Shown here one piece after another: positions 30,031 through 38,546 of a stretch of 40,993 nucleotides of DNA. The notes under the pieces are model-generated. The model ran no database searches. It had not been told where the DNA came from and saw only the letters and a program-made list of their open reading frames with translations. A program made the translations under genes and the position numbers. Source of the DNA: an uncultured beta proteobacterium (GTDB lineage: Bacteria > Pseudomonadota > Gammaproteobacteria > Burkholderiales > Burkholderiaceae_C); assembly GCA_903870065.1 (NCBI GenBank), contig CAIQBN010000506.1, forward strand, positions 1-40,993, in the 5' to 3' direction. The number at the start of each line of letters is the position of its first letter. Within the stretch, counting starts at the first letter, position 1.

Positions 30031-30062
30031 ATAGCAGTATACGCATATATTACGGGGGCTAC
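30031..30062 (+). repeat. Intergenic repeat, copy 4 of 5
   Basis: ATAGC, 16 bases, ACGGGGGCTAC. The 3' part of this copy is used as the 5' arm of the terminator at 30054-30073. Confidence 0.58.
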
Positions 30063-30073
30063 GGCCCCTTTTT
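30054..30073 (+). terminator. Intrinsic terminator after the DUF2892 gene
   Basis: GGGG (30054-30057) pairs with CCCC (30065-30068), with a further C-G pair inside a short loop, followed by five T and then a T-rich tail to about 30080. It separates the DUF2892 gene from convergent rdgC. Confidence 0.65.
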
Positions 30074-30113
30074 ATTTTTTATTGCGAGTCTAGCGTGGCG
30101 CGCTCCATCGAGG

Positions 30114-31025
30114 CTATTGGGCCGCCAGCACCTCGCCGCCCAGTGCCTCAATCAAGTCCGCAATCAATTTGCGCAGTTCGCCGGTTGATATCGCTACATC
30201 GGCATCAAAGTTGTCGTCTTTGCCGTCGGCAGGATTAGCGGGGGCTCCTTCAAAAACACTTTCCAGAAAAGCGAGCTTCTTGAGCTGCAATGCCTCGGTC
30301 AGGACAAACGACACCCGATCGCTCCAGGTCAGCGCCAAGCGGGTGGGCATCTTGCCCATATTGATGTGCTGAATCACCTCTTCGGTGTCGAGTGGATGCC
30401 GTGTGTAGCGCACAACCGAGCGGGATTCATCGGATGCTTTCAATTCACATTCGCGGTCCACGCTGAAACCAGGTGGCGCATCCTGGGTGGACAACCACTC
30501 CGCCATCGCTGCAGCAGGTGAAATTTGGGTGTTGATCAATTGCACCACCAAGCCATCAACCGCCTTGATCAACCAGGTCATCACTTCATCGGCCTTGGCT
30601 TGGCTGCCGGCATCGGTCAGCAGCAAATTGGCCGCCGGATCGACCCAGACCTGAACGCTGGACTGCTTGCTGAATGCCATAGGCAACAAAGCAAGACGTG
30701 CATCGTCGCTAATTTCACGTTTCTCCTTTTTACCAGGCTTGCGTCCTGTGGTCGCTTCAATATGGTCGAGTTGCTCCTGCACCTTGCGCTTGATCACCGA
30801 ACCGGGAACAACCTTAATTTCCACCATCAGTTTGAGCAACCACTGGCCACCCACCACTTCAACCATTGGACCGTTTGCATGGCCGCGGGGCTCGACCCAC
30901 CCTACAGACTTTTCCTGCGATGCGCCACACTCGACAAAGCGGGCCTTTTCCAGGGCGTCTTCCAGGGATTGAACCGCTGTCGGCCAGCCTGACACCAGGT
31001 GATAAATCATCAAATTCTTGAACAC
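30114..31025 (-). CDS. rdgC: Recombination-associated protein RdgC
   Basis: A 303-residue RdgC, a ring-shaped DNA-binding protein that limits RecA activity. The N-terminus VFKNLMIYHL (Val read as the initiating Met), the charged region GRKPGKKEKREISDDARLALLP and the C-terminal block LRKLIADLIEALGGEV fit the family. The start is the GTG at 31023-31025 behind AGAGG, agreeing with the usual MFKN start. An upstream frame to 31058 has no family support. It is divergent from the Spy-like gene. Confidence 0.93.
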   Translation of the reverse strand: MFKNLMIYHLVSGWPTAVQSLEDALEKARFVECGASQEKSVGWVEPRGHANGPMVEVVGGQWLLKLMVEIKVVPGSVIKRKVQEQLDHIEATTGRKPGKKEKREISDDARLALLPMAFSKQSSVQVWVDPAANLLLTDAGSQAKADEVMTWLIKAVDGLVVQLINTQISPAAAMAEWLSTQDAPPGFSVDRECELKASDESRSVVRYTRHPLDTEEVIQHINMGKMPTRLALTWSDRVSFVLTEALQLKKLAFLESVFEGAPANPADGKDDNFDADVAISTGELRKLIADLIEALGGEVLAAQ

Positions 31026-31217
31026 ACGTATGCCTCTTCCATCTTTTTCGGGTTTCACTTGAGGCTTGTATTGTCAATGCAACGCCTCAGCGACTTTTTT
31101 GCCCAACTTTACAAAGCCTTATCGTCGCGCAATGCGACCGATACACGACGGGTGGACACTGACAACAGCCTGATCGCGATGTCCGCGTCAGACACACGCA
31201 AAGAAAAGGAAACCACC

Positions 31218-31718
31218 ATGCAATCCGTTCTTAAATCTCTTGTCATCGCAGGCGTGCTGGCCAGCGCCGGTTTCGCCACCTTCGCACAAACACCTGGGCA
31301 GGGCGGTACCGGGTCACCCATGATGGGTGGTCCTGGCGCCATGCATCACGGCGGGACTATGGGCATGCGCGGCGCAATGGACCCCGCCAAAATGGAGGCC
31401 ATGATGGCCACGCGCCACGCCGCCATGAAGGCCAAGCTCAAGCTGACGCCCGAGCAGGAGGGTCCCTGGACCACATTCACCAGTGCCATGAAACCGCCTG
31501 CGGCTATGGGAAAGAATATGCCGGACCGCGCCGAATTGGCAAAGCTCAGCACACCCGAGCGCATTGACAAAATGCGTGCCTTGCGCGCCGAGCACATGGT
31601 TGAAATGGAAAAACGCGAAGAAGCCATCAAGGCGTTCTATGCCATCCTGCATGCTGACCAAAAGCAAGTGTTTGACGCCGAACACGCCCGTTTTGGCCGC
31701 CGCCAGGGTCGCAATTAA
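31218..31718 (+). CDS. Spy/CpxP-like periplasmic protein, Met/His-rich
   Basis: A 166-residue protein with a signal peptide ending at ATFAQ. The helical part contains the LTxxQ-like motif (LKLTPEQEGPW, about residues 73-83) and a second one near ILHADQKQVF, typical of Spy/CpxP chaperones. Residues 30-70 are very rich in Met, His and Gly (PMMGG, MHHGG, MEAMMATRHAAM), which suggests copper or silver binding. The start follows AAAAGGA. Its TAA overlaps the stop of the convergent glutaredoxin-like gene. Confidence 0.85.
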   Translation: MQSVLKSLVIAGVLASAGFATFAQTPGQGGTGSPMMGGPGAMHHGGTMGMRGAMDPAKMEAMMATRHAAMKAKLKLTPEQEGPWTTFTSAMKPPAAMGKNMPDRAELAKLSTPERIDKMRALRAEHMVEMEKREEAIKAFYAILHADQKQVFDAEHARFGRRQGRN

Positions 31719-32080
31719 CCCAGCAGCGTCTTGAGTTCGCCGCTGTCAATTAATTTTTGCAAGTCATGGGCACCGCCAACCAGGGTGCCCTTGACAAACA
31801 CCATCGGAAATGTGGGCCATCCGGTCCACAGCTTCAAGGCGTTGCGCTCGCGCCATCGGTTGAGGTAGTTTCCATACTCCAAATAGTGGTAATGGATGCC
31901 AGCGCTGTCCAGCAGGTTGCGGGCTTTTTTCGGAAAGGGATTGAGTCCCATGCCCACTACCACCACGGCATGTTGTGCCAGCGCAGACTGCACTTCGGAG
32001 ACGATCGCCTGCTGGTGACCGGACACACGCTCGCGTATAGCCGGATGAATATGGGCTTCGTCAAGGATCGGACGTGGCAT
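31715..32080 (-). CDS. Glutaredoxin-like protein without cysteine
   Basis: A 121-residue protein whose C-terminal two thirds fit the monothiol glutaredoxin fold: VVVVGMGLNPFPKKAR, then YLEYGNYLNRWR, then the cis-Pro region GWPTFPMVFVKGTLVGGAHDL. The active-site Cys is replaced (NPFP where PxCGFS is usual), the later GGCD reads GGAHD, and no cysteine occurs anywhere. It therefore cannot act as a redox thiol enzyme. A structural or ligand-binding role is possible. The start is the ATG at 32080 behind AAGGTG; the frame reaches 32134 without support. Confidence 0.82.
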   Translation of the reverse strand: MPRPILDEAHIHPAIRERVSGHQQAIVSEVQSALAQHAVVVVGMGLNPFPKKARNLLDSAGIHYHYLEYGNYLNRWRERNALKLWTGWPTFPMVFVKGTLVGGAHDLQKLIDSGELKTLLG

Positions 32081-32209
32081 ACAAAACACCTTCACAAGTG
32101 AAATAGTGATTATGGCGGCACCACCGCCGCGCAACGATCCCTATTGACCAACGTCAAAACGGTATAGTGCTCTCAGTCCTACACTGCGCCGCTCACGCAC
32201 TACCCAACC

Positions 32210-33046
32210 ATGTCCCTGCCCCAAGCAACCCTTCCCGCCGTGCGCACCATTTCACTTTGGCGTCCACTGGTCTGGCTGGTTTATGCCTGGCGCGACATGG
32301 CTCACGTTGGTTGGGTGAGCTTCGCACACGGATTGATTTTGGCAATCGGTGGTGCCGCTATCGTGGCTTTGGCCCAGCAGCGGTTCTGGTTGCTTGCAGG
32401 CGCGTTGTCGGGCTTCATGGTCATTGCCCCGGTGTTGGCCACCAGCCTGTATGCGCTGAGTCGCGCCCTGGAGCGCGGTGAGACAGCCGATTACCGGGTT
32501 GTCCTGAAAACCTGGCTGAACTGGCAAGACAGCCACTTCAATAAATGGGGCAATGACTACTGGTGCATGGTGCAGTTTGGCACACTGCTGGCGCTTGCTG
32601 CAACCGGCTGGGTTCTGACATCAGCAGCCCTTATCACCCTGTTGGCCCCTGCGCCTATTTTGAATCCGACCGATTTTGTGCGCCACGTGGTGCTGGCACA
32701 AGATGGCTGGCTGTTCGAACTCTGGCTTGCAATGGGTGGCGTCATGGCGGCCCCACTATTTGCCTCCAGCGTGGTGTCGATGCCCCTGCTGCTGGACCGT
32801 CGTGTGACCCTCATGCAAGCGGTCTTGACCAGTTGGCAAACGGTCATTGCCAATCCGATACCGATGGGCTTGTGGGCGGCATTGATCATGGGCTTTACGC
32901 TGCTGGGTCTGGGATCGCTCTTTCTAGGCCTCATTGCGGTCATACCGATGCTGGGCCACGCCAGCTGGCATGCCTACCGTGATCTGGTTGACGTGACCGG
33001 CTGGCCAGCCCGCGAGCCCGCGATCACTGAACATGGAAAACGCTGA
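32210..33046 (+). CDS. DUF2189 family membrane protein
   Basis: A 278-residue inner-membrane protein with six or so hydrophobic segments. It fits DUF2189 by WRDMAHVGWVSFAHGLILA, GFMVIAPVLATSLYALSR.LERGE and the C-terminal PMLGHASWHAYRDLVD. Function is unknown; in other genomes members lie near respiratory genes. No clear ribosome site precedes the ATG. Its TGA overlaps the next ATG (TGATG), so the small DUF2788 protein is co-translated. Confidence 0.88.
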   Translation: MSLPQATLPAVRTISLWRPLVWLVYAWRDMAHVGWVSFAHGLILAIGGAAIVALAQQRFWLLAGALSGFMVIAPVLATSLYALSRALERGETADYRVVLKTWLNWQDSHFNKWGNDYWCMVQFGTLLALAATGWVLTSAALITLLAPAPILNPTDFVRHVVLAQDGWLFELWLAMGGVMAAPLFASSVVSMPLLLDRRVTLMQAVLTSWQTVIANPIPMGLWAALIMGFTLLGLGSLFLGLIAVIPMLGHASWHAYRDLVDVTGWPAREPAITEHGKR

Positions 33047-33261
33047 TGTTTGGATTTACCGAAGAACAGATTGCCGGCTTTGGCCTCACCTTCGGGGTGG
33101 GCGGCTTTATGCTCTACATGCTTTTCATCATTGGCCATTTGGCCTGGGAATCCAAGGCCGGAAAATTCGGTACTTTTGTGATCTTTCTGGGGCTGGCTTT
33201 CGGCATGGTGGGCTTTGTTGCCAAATTCATCATCCAGTGGTACATGGAAAAAAATACCTAG
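33046..33261 (+). CDS. DUF2788 small membrane protein
   Basis: A 71-residue protein with two membrane segments, MFGFTEEQIAGFGLTFGVGG onward, matching DUF2788. Function is unknown. It is coupled to the DUF2189 gene by TGATG, and its TAG lies within the CTAG shared with the stop of convergent nnrU. Confidence 0.85.
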   Translation: MFGFTEEQIAGFGLTFGVGGFMLYMLFIIGHLAWESKAGKFGTFVIFLGLAFGMVGFVAKFIIQWYMEKNT

Positions 33262-33836
33262 CCAAACGGTCGAATCCCGATTAACCAGCCGTGCAGATGC
33301 AGGGCAAATGCGACCCAGAGCAAGCCTCCCACCACCACGGTAATTGCAGTAGCCGCATGGGAACCAGCCGCATACTGCACACCGCTTGCCCGGTCGCGCT
33401 TACGCGCTGCAATGAAGTCGAGCACCGCCCAAGCCAAAAAAGCACCAAACAATACGATGTGGGCCAAGTTACCGTTGGACAACACGTGCGCTAGTGCCCA
33501 GGATTTAACTCCCAGCACCATCGGGTGGTGCAAGCGCGACTTAAGGCTATTGCGCGGCACGTAGGCTGCGGTTAACAAGATGAACGCGATCAGTGTCAAC
33601 AATGATGCTGCATGGCGCATGCCAACAGGCGGTTTCCATATCTCCAGCGGGGTCTCCCGGGCGACGCCAAAGCCGTAAATGATGAGCCCCAATCCAACGA
33701 GCGACAGCAGCGAATAAACCGCCTTGTACGTACCTTCGCCAACCCTTTCCAGCGTTTGATTACGCCAACCCTCTGCCACGATGCGCAGAGAATGCAAACC
33801 CAAAAAAATAACGAGTCCGGCAACCAAGTAGACCAT
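33258..33836 (-). CDS. nnrU: NnrU family membrane protein
   Basis: A 192-residue membrane protein of the NnrU family, related to isoprenoid methyltransferase-like membrane proteins and named from denitrification clusters. Diagnostic blocks are FLGLHSLRI near residue 15, LLSLVGLGLIIYGFG, LKSRLHHPMVLGVKSWALAHVLSNGNLAHIVLFG and AAGSHAAT-like sequence. The start is the ATG at 33836 behind AGGA. It supports, with nnrS about 5 kb away, a nitric oxide or nitrogen-oxide theme, although no reductase genes are present. Confidence 0.9.
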   Translation of the reverse strand: MVYLVAGLVIFLGLHSLRIVAEGWRNQTLERVGEGTYKAVYSLLSLVGLGLIIYGFGVARETPLEIWKPPVGMRHAASLLTLIAFILLTAAYVPRNSLKSRLHHPMVLGVKSWALAHVLSNGNLAHIVLFGAFLAWAVLDFIAARKRDRASGVQYAAGSHAATAITVVVGGLLWVAFALHLHGWLIGIRPFG

Positions 33837-33876
33837 GGTCAATTTCCTGTCAAAAACAAATGAACTGTGCGTCCTT

Positions 33877-35418
33877 TCAAGCCCCTAACACGCGGTTCTT
33901 GCCCGCCCGTTTGGCAAGGTACATGGCCTTGTCGGCACGTTTGATCGCTTCCGCGCCGGCTTCGTCTTCAGCCAGTTGGGCAACACCGGCACTAAAAGTA
34001 ATCAATACTTTTTCTGTTCCGGCCAGAAAGAACCGTTTGGTGAGTTCACGTTGCAGGCGGGTCATGGCTTCAATACCCTTGTCCAAAGTAGTATCTGGCA
34101 ACAAAATCACAAATTCTTCACCGCCGTAACGCGCCAGCGTGTCCTGCGGGCGCATGCACTCACGTGCAACCGTTGCCAAATGGGTAAGGGCCACATCACC
34201 GGTCGCGTGTCCCATCGTGTCATTGAGTTTTTTGAAATTGTCAATGTCAAGCAAAGCCATGCACAGAGGTGTTTCCTTGCGCTTGACGTTGGCAATTTCG
34301 CGGTCTACAGCCTCTTCCAGGCCCTTGCGGTTCAAGGCACCGGTCAGTGGATCATGCCGGGCCTGGGCGCTGACGCGGTCAAGTTCCTGATGTAGTTTGA
34401 CCAGTTCCGCATCAGTCTGGTCTGCGCGTTCGCGCATGGTCTGCAATTCGTCACTGGAATTCTTGCTGTGTGTCGCCATCGTACGTGTTGCACTGACTAC
34501 TTCTTTCAATACCGGCGCAATTTCTTCCAGACTCTTTGCCTGCTCAATTTGGCGAGCGTTTTCTTCCAGCTTTTCATGAAAAGTGCCAGTTGACTTTGCC
34601 ATGTCCGACAAGCGTTCAATAAACGTTGCCAACATCTGACGCATTTCGCTTTGCGCCTGCTGAGCCCTTTCCTTGGCATCCTTTTGCTTAAATATGACGT
34701 CGCGCAGTCGTCGCTCCACGTCATCCAGACGCCGCAGCGTCAGAGGCGGCGTCGCAGCTGACATCAAAGCATCCATCTGCCCCTTAAGCCACTGCTCGTC
34801 CAGGCTGAGTTCAGCAATATTTTCAAACACCAAATGCAATAGTTTGAGCAGTGTTTTTTTGATTTCTGCCTGATCCTCAGCCACAAAAGATACCCGGTCA
34901 CTGTAGTTGACCAACATGGTCTTTAGGGCATACACATCGGCGCCAGATTGACGCAATGCTGTCAACAAATTCTTGGTTATTTCTCCAAACCGCTCGTCAT
35001 CCGACCCTAATGCGGGTTGCGTGTACTCAATCAAGCGTCCCATCTGACCAAAGAATTCATGGGTCAATGACGGTGCAGCCGCACTGGAAGCTTTAACGAC
35101 AGGACTCGTTGGCGAATCGTCGCCACCTGTCAAAGGAGAGAAGCTGCCATAAGCCACCAATGCTGTTTTGACACCATCCCAATTCATTCTGTCAATTGCG
35201 TATTCCAGAAGCCCACGCTGCTTTTGCTGCCCTGGTGTTTTGACGGGCAAGGACTTGGCAATATCGCGCAGCGTATCGGCCGGAAACGGTTGCACGATCG
35301 GAATACCGGCAATCTGGTTGTAAATTGCCTGGTAATTGGTTGGCGTGGGCACCAACTTTTGGGCCGTCAGCTGTTTGAGCGTTTCGCGCGCAATTTCAAA
35401 CGGTTTTTTTTCACTCAT
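33877..35418 (-). CDS. Diguanylate cyclase with long helical N-terminal region
   Basis: A 513-residue cytosolic protein. Residues 1-340 are helical and charged, with a coiled-coil-like stretch at about 225-350, and show no recognised sensor domain or membrane segment. The C-terminal GGDEF domain (about 352-513) has HDPLTGALNR, the metal-binding DIDNFKKLNDTMGH, the active site GGEEF at 432-436 and an RxxD site at 423-426. It should make c-di-GMP under product inhibition. It is the third GGDEF protein in the window. Confidence 0.9.
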   Translation of the reverse strand: MSEKKPFEIARETLKQLTAQKLVPTPTNYQAIYNQIAGIPIVQPFPADTLRDIAKSLPVKTPGQQKQRGLLEYAIDRMNWDGVKTALVAYGSFSPLTGGDDSPTSPVVKASSAAAPSLTHEFFGQMGRLIEYTQPALGSDDERFGEITKNLLTALRQSGADVYALKTMLVNYSDRVSFVAEDQAEIKKTLLKLLHLVFENIAELSLDEQWLKGQMDALMSAATPPLTLRRLDDVERRLRDVIFKQKDAKERAQQAQSEMRQMLATFIERLSDMAKSTGTFHEKLEENARQIEQAKSLEEIAPVLKEVVSATRTMATHSKNSSDELQTMRERADQTDAELVKLHQELDRVSAQARHDPLTGALNRKGLEEAVDREIANVKRKETPLCMALLDIDNFKKLNDTMGHATGDVALTHLATVARECMRPQDTLARYGGEEFVILLPDTTLDKGIEAMTRLQRELTKRFFLAGTEKVLITFSAGVAQLAEDEAGAEAIKRADKAMYLAKRAGKNRVLGA

Positions 35419-35442
35419 ATCACGACACCTGCTACAAAATAA

Positions 35443-35474
35443 ATAGCTTATTACGCTTTGAATACGGGGGCTGG
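35443..35474 (+). repeat. Intergenic repeat, copy 5 of 5
   Basis: ATAGC, 16 bases, ACGGGGGCTGG, in the gap between the diguanylate cyclase start and the hydrolase end. It aligns without gaps to copy 2 over about 42 bases, including the CTATT tail. Confidence 0.58.
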
Positions 35475-35516
35475 AGCACTATTTAACCACCAATTGCCAG
35501 TAAACACATTACCTGT

Positions 35517-36464
35517 TCACGATGACTGTAAAAACGCCATGCAGGCGCTAAGGGTTAACTCGGCGTTTTCCTCATGGGGTACATGTCCCAAATCTTCAAA
35601 TACCGTCAGCCTTGAACCTGAAATATCCGAATTGAACCGTCTTCCATTGGACAGTGGAATCAATCGGTCCTTGGCGCCCCACAAAATGAGCGTCGGCACT
35701 TGAAGTGTCTTTATAAGCGACTCGTCACCGCTGATCGGTTGGTCCATTCGCAGCGCCAGTGCATGGCGATTTCCCGTGCGCAGCGTCAGTTCGTAATAGC
35801 GGTCCACCAACTCGGTTGTGACTTGGGTGGAGTCTCCATACACATTGCGCACACTGCTATCGACCACGCCGCGTGGCAACACATACTCCATCACTTTGCG
35901 CAAACCGGGCACACGCGCAATTCTGAAACCCAGCGGTGCCGATTCCGGTTCAAACGCATATCCAGCTGAATCAATTAACACCAGTTTAGCTACCCGCTGT
36001 GGCATTGCCAAAGCCGTATTCCAAGCAATTTGCCCTCCCAATGAATTGCCGACCAATATGAAGCGCTTGACTCCCAGATGGTCTGCCACCGCGCCGACAA
36101 ACTTGACGTAGGCTGCAATTGAATAATCGTCCGAAGGATTGGGGCCAGTCAAACCAAATGCGGGCAGATCAAAACGAATGACCCGGCGCTGGCGCATCAA
36201 ACGTTCGGTCCAGCCACTCCACGTGTGCAGACTGGCGGACGTTCCATGCAACAAAATGATTGGCAGAGGATCCCAACGCGGACCCTCGTCCCTCAGATGC
36301 ACCTCCATACCTTGGACGACAACAAATTCGGATGGCGGCGCGGCCCAGCGCAGCGCGAGTTGTTGGACAGATCGATCGGGAGCCCAGGTTGCCAGCACAC
36401 CAGCAGCCAAAAAAACCAGACTGGCAACCAACAAAACGCCCAGAATACGAAAGATCAATTGCAT
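35517..36464 (-). CDS. Alpha/beta hydrolase, membrane-anchored
   Basis: A 315-residue hydrolase with an N-terminal hydrophobic anchor (about residues 4-26). The oxyanion block is LLHGTSAS (71-78), the nucleophile Ser141 lies in GNSLGG, the acid is probably the Asp in WGAKDRLIP and the base is the His in DLGHVPHEE. The fold is that of esterases or C-C bond hydrolases; the substrate is unknown. The start is the ATG at 36464 (MQLIFRILG); the longer frame to 36530 lacks support. It ends about 100 bases before the diguanylate cyclase start. Confidence 0.88.
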   Translation of the reverse strand: MQLIFRILGVLLVASLVFLAAGVLATWAPDRSVQQLALRWAAPPSEFVVVQGMEVHLRDEGPRWDPLPIILLHGTSASLHTWSGWTERLMRQRRVIRFDLPAFGLTGPNPSDDYSIAAYVKFVGAVADHLGVKRFILVGNSLGGQIAWNTALAMPQRVAKLVLIDSAGYAFEPESAPLGFRIARVPGLRKVMEYVLPRGVVDSSVRNVYGDSTQVTTELVDRYYELTLRTGNRHALALRMDQPISGDESLIKTLQVPTLILWGAKDRLIPLSNGRRFNSDISGSRLTVFEDLGHVPHEENAELTLSACMAFLQSS

Positions 36465-36512
36465 GGGTCTAACTCTGCACCGATAACAACTTGTGCTGTC
36501 AACGGATAAAGC

Positions 36513-36728
36513 TGTGGATAGTTTCGGCACAAGTCACTGGTTATCCACAGGTAATTTAAAATCTGAAAAGTTGTTCATACGGAGACCGCATTTCGTTGCA
36601 CGGTAACACACAGTGGTTCAACTGCGTCAAGTCTTTGATTTCATTGCTGAAATAAACCTTGTACACAGCTAGTGGCATCCCTTATCTACTACTACTATTT
36701 ATAAATAGAGAATTAGTAAGATAGATAA
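36513..36728. promoter_or_regulatory. DnaA boxes and AT-rich palindrome upstream of minC
   Basis: The gap of about 430 bases before minC holds a perfect DnaA box TTATCCACA (36541-36549, plus), a second one with one mismatch on the minus strand (36513-36521) and a weaker one, TTGTACACA (36659-36667). An AT-rich stretch (about 36680-36730) contains the palindrome CTATTTATAAATAG (36695-36708), nested in a longer imperfect inverted repeat bounded by TTATCTA (36682) and TAGATAA (36728). The rest of the gap (36465-36512 and 36729-36895) shows nothing I can name. minC promoters are probably here. Confidence 0.5.
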
Positions 36729-36895
36729 CAATACAAGCGTTGGTGATAAAAGTTTTCCAATGGTGGTTTCGGAAACTTTATTTGCTGCAAAAGATGCCTT
36801 TGTGGTGACTAGGCAAGGCTTGCAATCAAGTAAACTTCGCCGACTTCGGCATGAACGCCGCCGTTTCGCCGTCTTTCAAGGATTTGCTTCTTTTC

Positions 36896-37675
36896 ATGTC
36901 AGTTTCTTTTGAAATCAAAAGTGCCCAGTTGCCATTGGTGGCCTTGCACTTGCGATCCAGTGACATGGATGTGGTGGCTTGTGATGTGCTCGCCAAATTT
37001 GGTCCACAGGGTGAGAGCCCTGATTTTTTTGATCACGATGCGCTGGTGATCGATTTTTCACATCTGGAGCCTTCGGTTGCTGTTTTTGACCTGATCCCAT
37101 TGTTGCGGGTTTTACGCTCTTGCAGTCTGGTACCGGTGGCCGTTCGCGGTGCGAGTGCGCAGGCGATGGCAGCCGCACTGGCCGTTGGTCTGGTGGAAGC
37201 GCAACCTGAGGTGCACCGCCAGCGCACCCACCACGATGCGCAGGCATTCGACAGCGCTTCGCAAACACACTACGGTGTGCAAGAAGCCATCCACGAAGTG
37301 GTGCGCGAAGTGGTTAGGGAGGTGCCCGGGCCGGCTACGATGGTGGTTGACAAACCCTTGCGTTCGGGACAAAAGGTCTACGCGCGGGGTTGCGACCTGG
37401 TGGTTTTGGCGATGGTTAATGCGGGGGCTGAAGTGGCAGCCGATGGCAATATTCATGTCTATGCACCGCTGCGCGGAAAGGCAATGGCAGGTGCGCGCGG
37501 CAATGCGAAAGCGCGCATTTTTTCGACCTGCCTGGAACCTGAACTGGTTTCGATTGCAGGTGTGTACAGAACCAGTGAAAACCCTTTTGCGACGGACGTA
37601 CAAGGCAAGGCTGCGCAGGTGCGGCTAAGTGACGATGGACAGGAAAAATTGATTATTGAGGCCTTGAGCAATTGA
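36896..37675 (+). CDS. minC: Septum site-determining protein MinC
   Basis: An inhibitor of FtsZ ring assembly away from midcell. The N-terminal domain starts [15 protein letters not shown]; the linker is about 110-160, and the C-terminal beta-helix domain has [48 protein letters not shown]. The ATG at 36896 gives [10 protein letters not shown], close to the family start, behind a distant AAGGA. An ATG at 36851 is in frame and would add 15 residues. It begins a minC-minD-minE operon with a 52-base gap before minD. Confidence 0.93.
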   Translation: MSVSFEIKSAQLPLVALHLRSSDMDVVACDVLAKFGPQGESPDFFDHDALVIDFSHLEPSVAVFDLIPLLRVLRSCSLVPVAVRGASAQAMAAALAVGLVEAQPEVHRQRTHHDAQAFDSASQTHYGVQEAIHEVVREVVREVPGPATMVVDKPLRSGQKVYARGCDLVVLAMVNAGAEVAADGNIHVYAPLRGKAMAGARGNAKARIFSTCLEPELVSIAGVYRTSENPFATDVQGKAAQVRLSDDGQEKLIIEALSN

Positions 37676-37727
37676 GGCAAGTCCGCTGGGTCTTTTTACT
37701 GATTTTCTTTGGGAAGTATTAAAAAAA

Positions 37728-38543
37728 ATGACGAAAATTATTGTGGTGACGTCGGGCAAGGGTGGTGTGGGTAAGACCACCACCAGTGCCAGTTTTTCGG
37801 CCGGATTGGCATTGCGCGGGCACAAGACTGCCGTGATTGACTTTGATGTGGGCTTGCGCAATTTGGATCTGATCATGGGCTGTGAGCGCCGCGTGGTGTA
37901 TGACCTTATTAATGTCATTCAAGGTGAGGCCAATTTGAACCAGGCGTTAATCAAGGACAAGCAGTGCGAGAACTTGTATGTGCTGGCTGCCTCGCAAACA
38001 CGGGATAAAGACGCATTGACGCAAGAGGGTGTTGAAAAAGTACTGGCCGATTTGAGCGCCATGGACTTTGAATTCATTGTGTGTGATTCACCGGCCGGCA
38101 TTGAAACCGGTGCCCTGATGGCAATGCACTTTGCTGATGAGGCCTTGGTAGTAACCAACCCGGAGGTGTCTTCGGTACGTGATTCTGACCGGATTCTGGG
38201 CATGTTGGCCAGCAAGACCAAGCGCGCGATGGAAGGGTCAGCGCCCATCAAAGAGCACTTGCTTATCACCCGCTACAACCCGGCCCGGGTCGACCAAGGG
38301 CAAATGTTGTCATTAGAGGACATTCAGGATATTTTGCGAATCAAACTTATTGGTGTGATTCCTGAAAGTGAATCGGTATTACAGGCATCCAACCAGGGTG
38401 TGCCGGCAGTGCATATGCAGGGCAGCGATGTGTCGGAAGCCTACAAGGATGTGATTGATCGCTTTTTGGGCGCTGAGAAACCCATGCGCTTCACCGAAGC
38501 CCCAAAACAGGGGCTGTTCAAGCGACTCTTTGGGGGCAAATAA
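37728..38543 (+). CDS. minD: Septum site-determining ATPase MinD
   Basis: A 271-residue ParA/MinD ATPase with the deviant Walker A motif SGKGGVGKTT (residues 9-18), AVIDFDVGLRNLD and CDSPAGIE. The C-terminal amphipathic membrane-targeting helix is LFKRLFGG. It recruits MinC to the membrane and oscillates with MinE. MinE starts 3 bases after its stop. Confidence 0.97.
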   Translation: MTKIIVVTSGKGGVGKTTTSASFSAGLALRGHKTAVIDFDVGLRNLDLIMGCERRVVYDLINVIQGEANLNQALIKDKQCENLYVLAASQTRDKDALTQEGVEKVLADLSAMDFEFIVCDSPAGIETGALMAMHFADEALVVTNPEVSSVRDSDRILGMLASKTKRAMEGSAPIKEHLLITRYNPARVDQGQMLSLEDIQDILRIKLIGVIPESESVLQASNQGVPAVHMQGSDVSEAYKDVIDRFLGAEKPMRFTEAPKQGLFKRLFGGK

Positions 38544-38546
38544 GCC

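Noticed and set aside
31060..31100. TGAGGCTTG/CAACGCCTCA hairpin followed by six T as a terminator
   Set aside because: It sits in the divergent gap between rdgC and the Spy-like gene, where no plus-strand transcript should be ending; it may be a leader structure but the evidence is thin.
36465..36895. Chromosomal origin of replication
   Set aside because: There is no dnaA, dnaN, rpmH or parAB nearby, and only one DnaA box is perfect. I kept it as a DnaA-binding candidate only.
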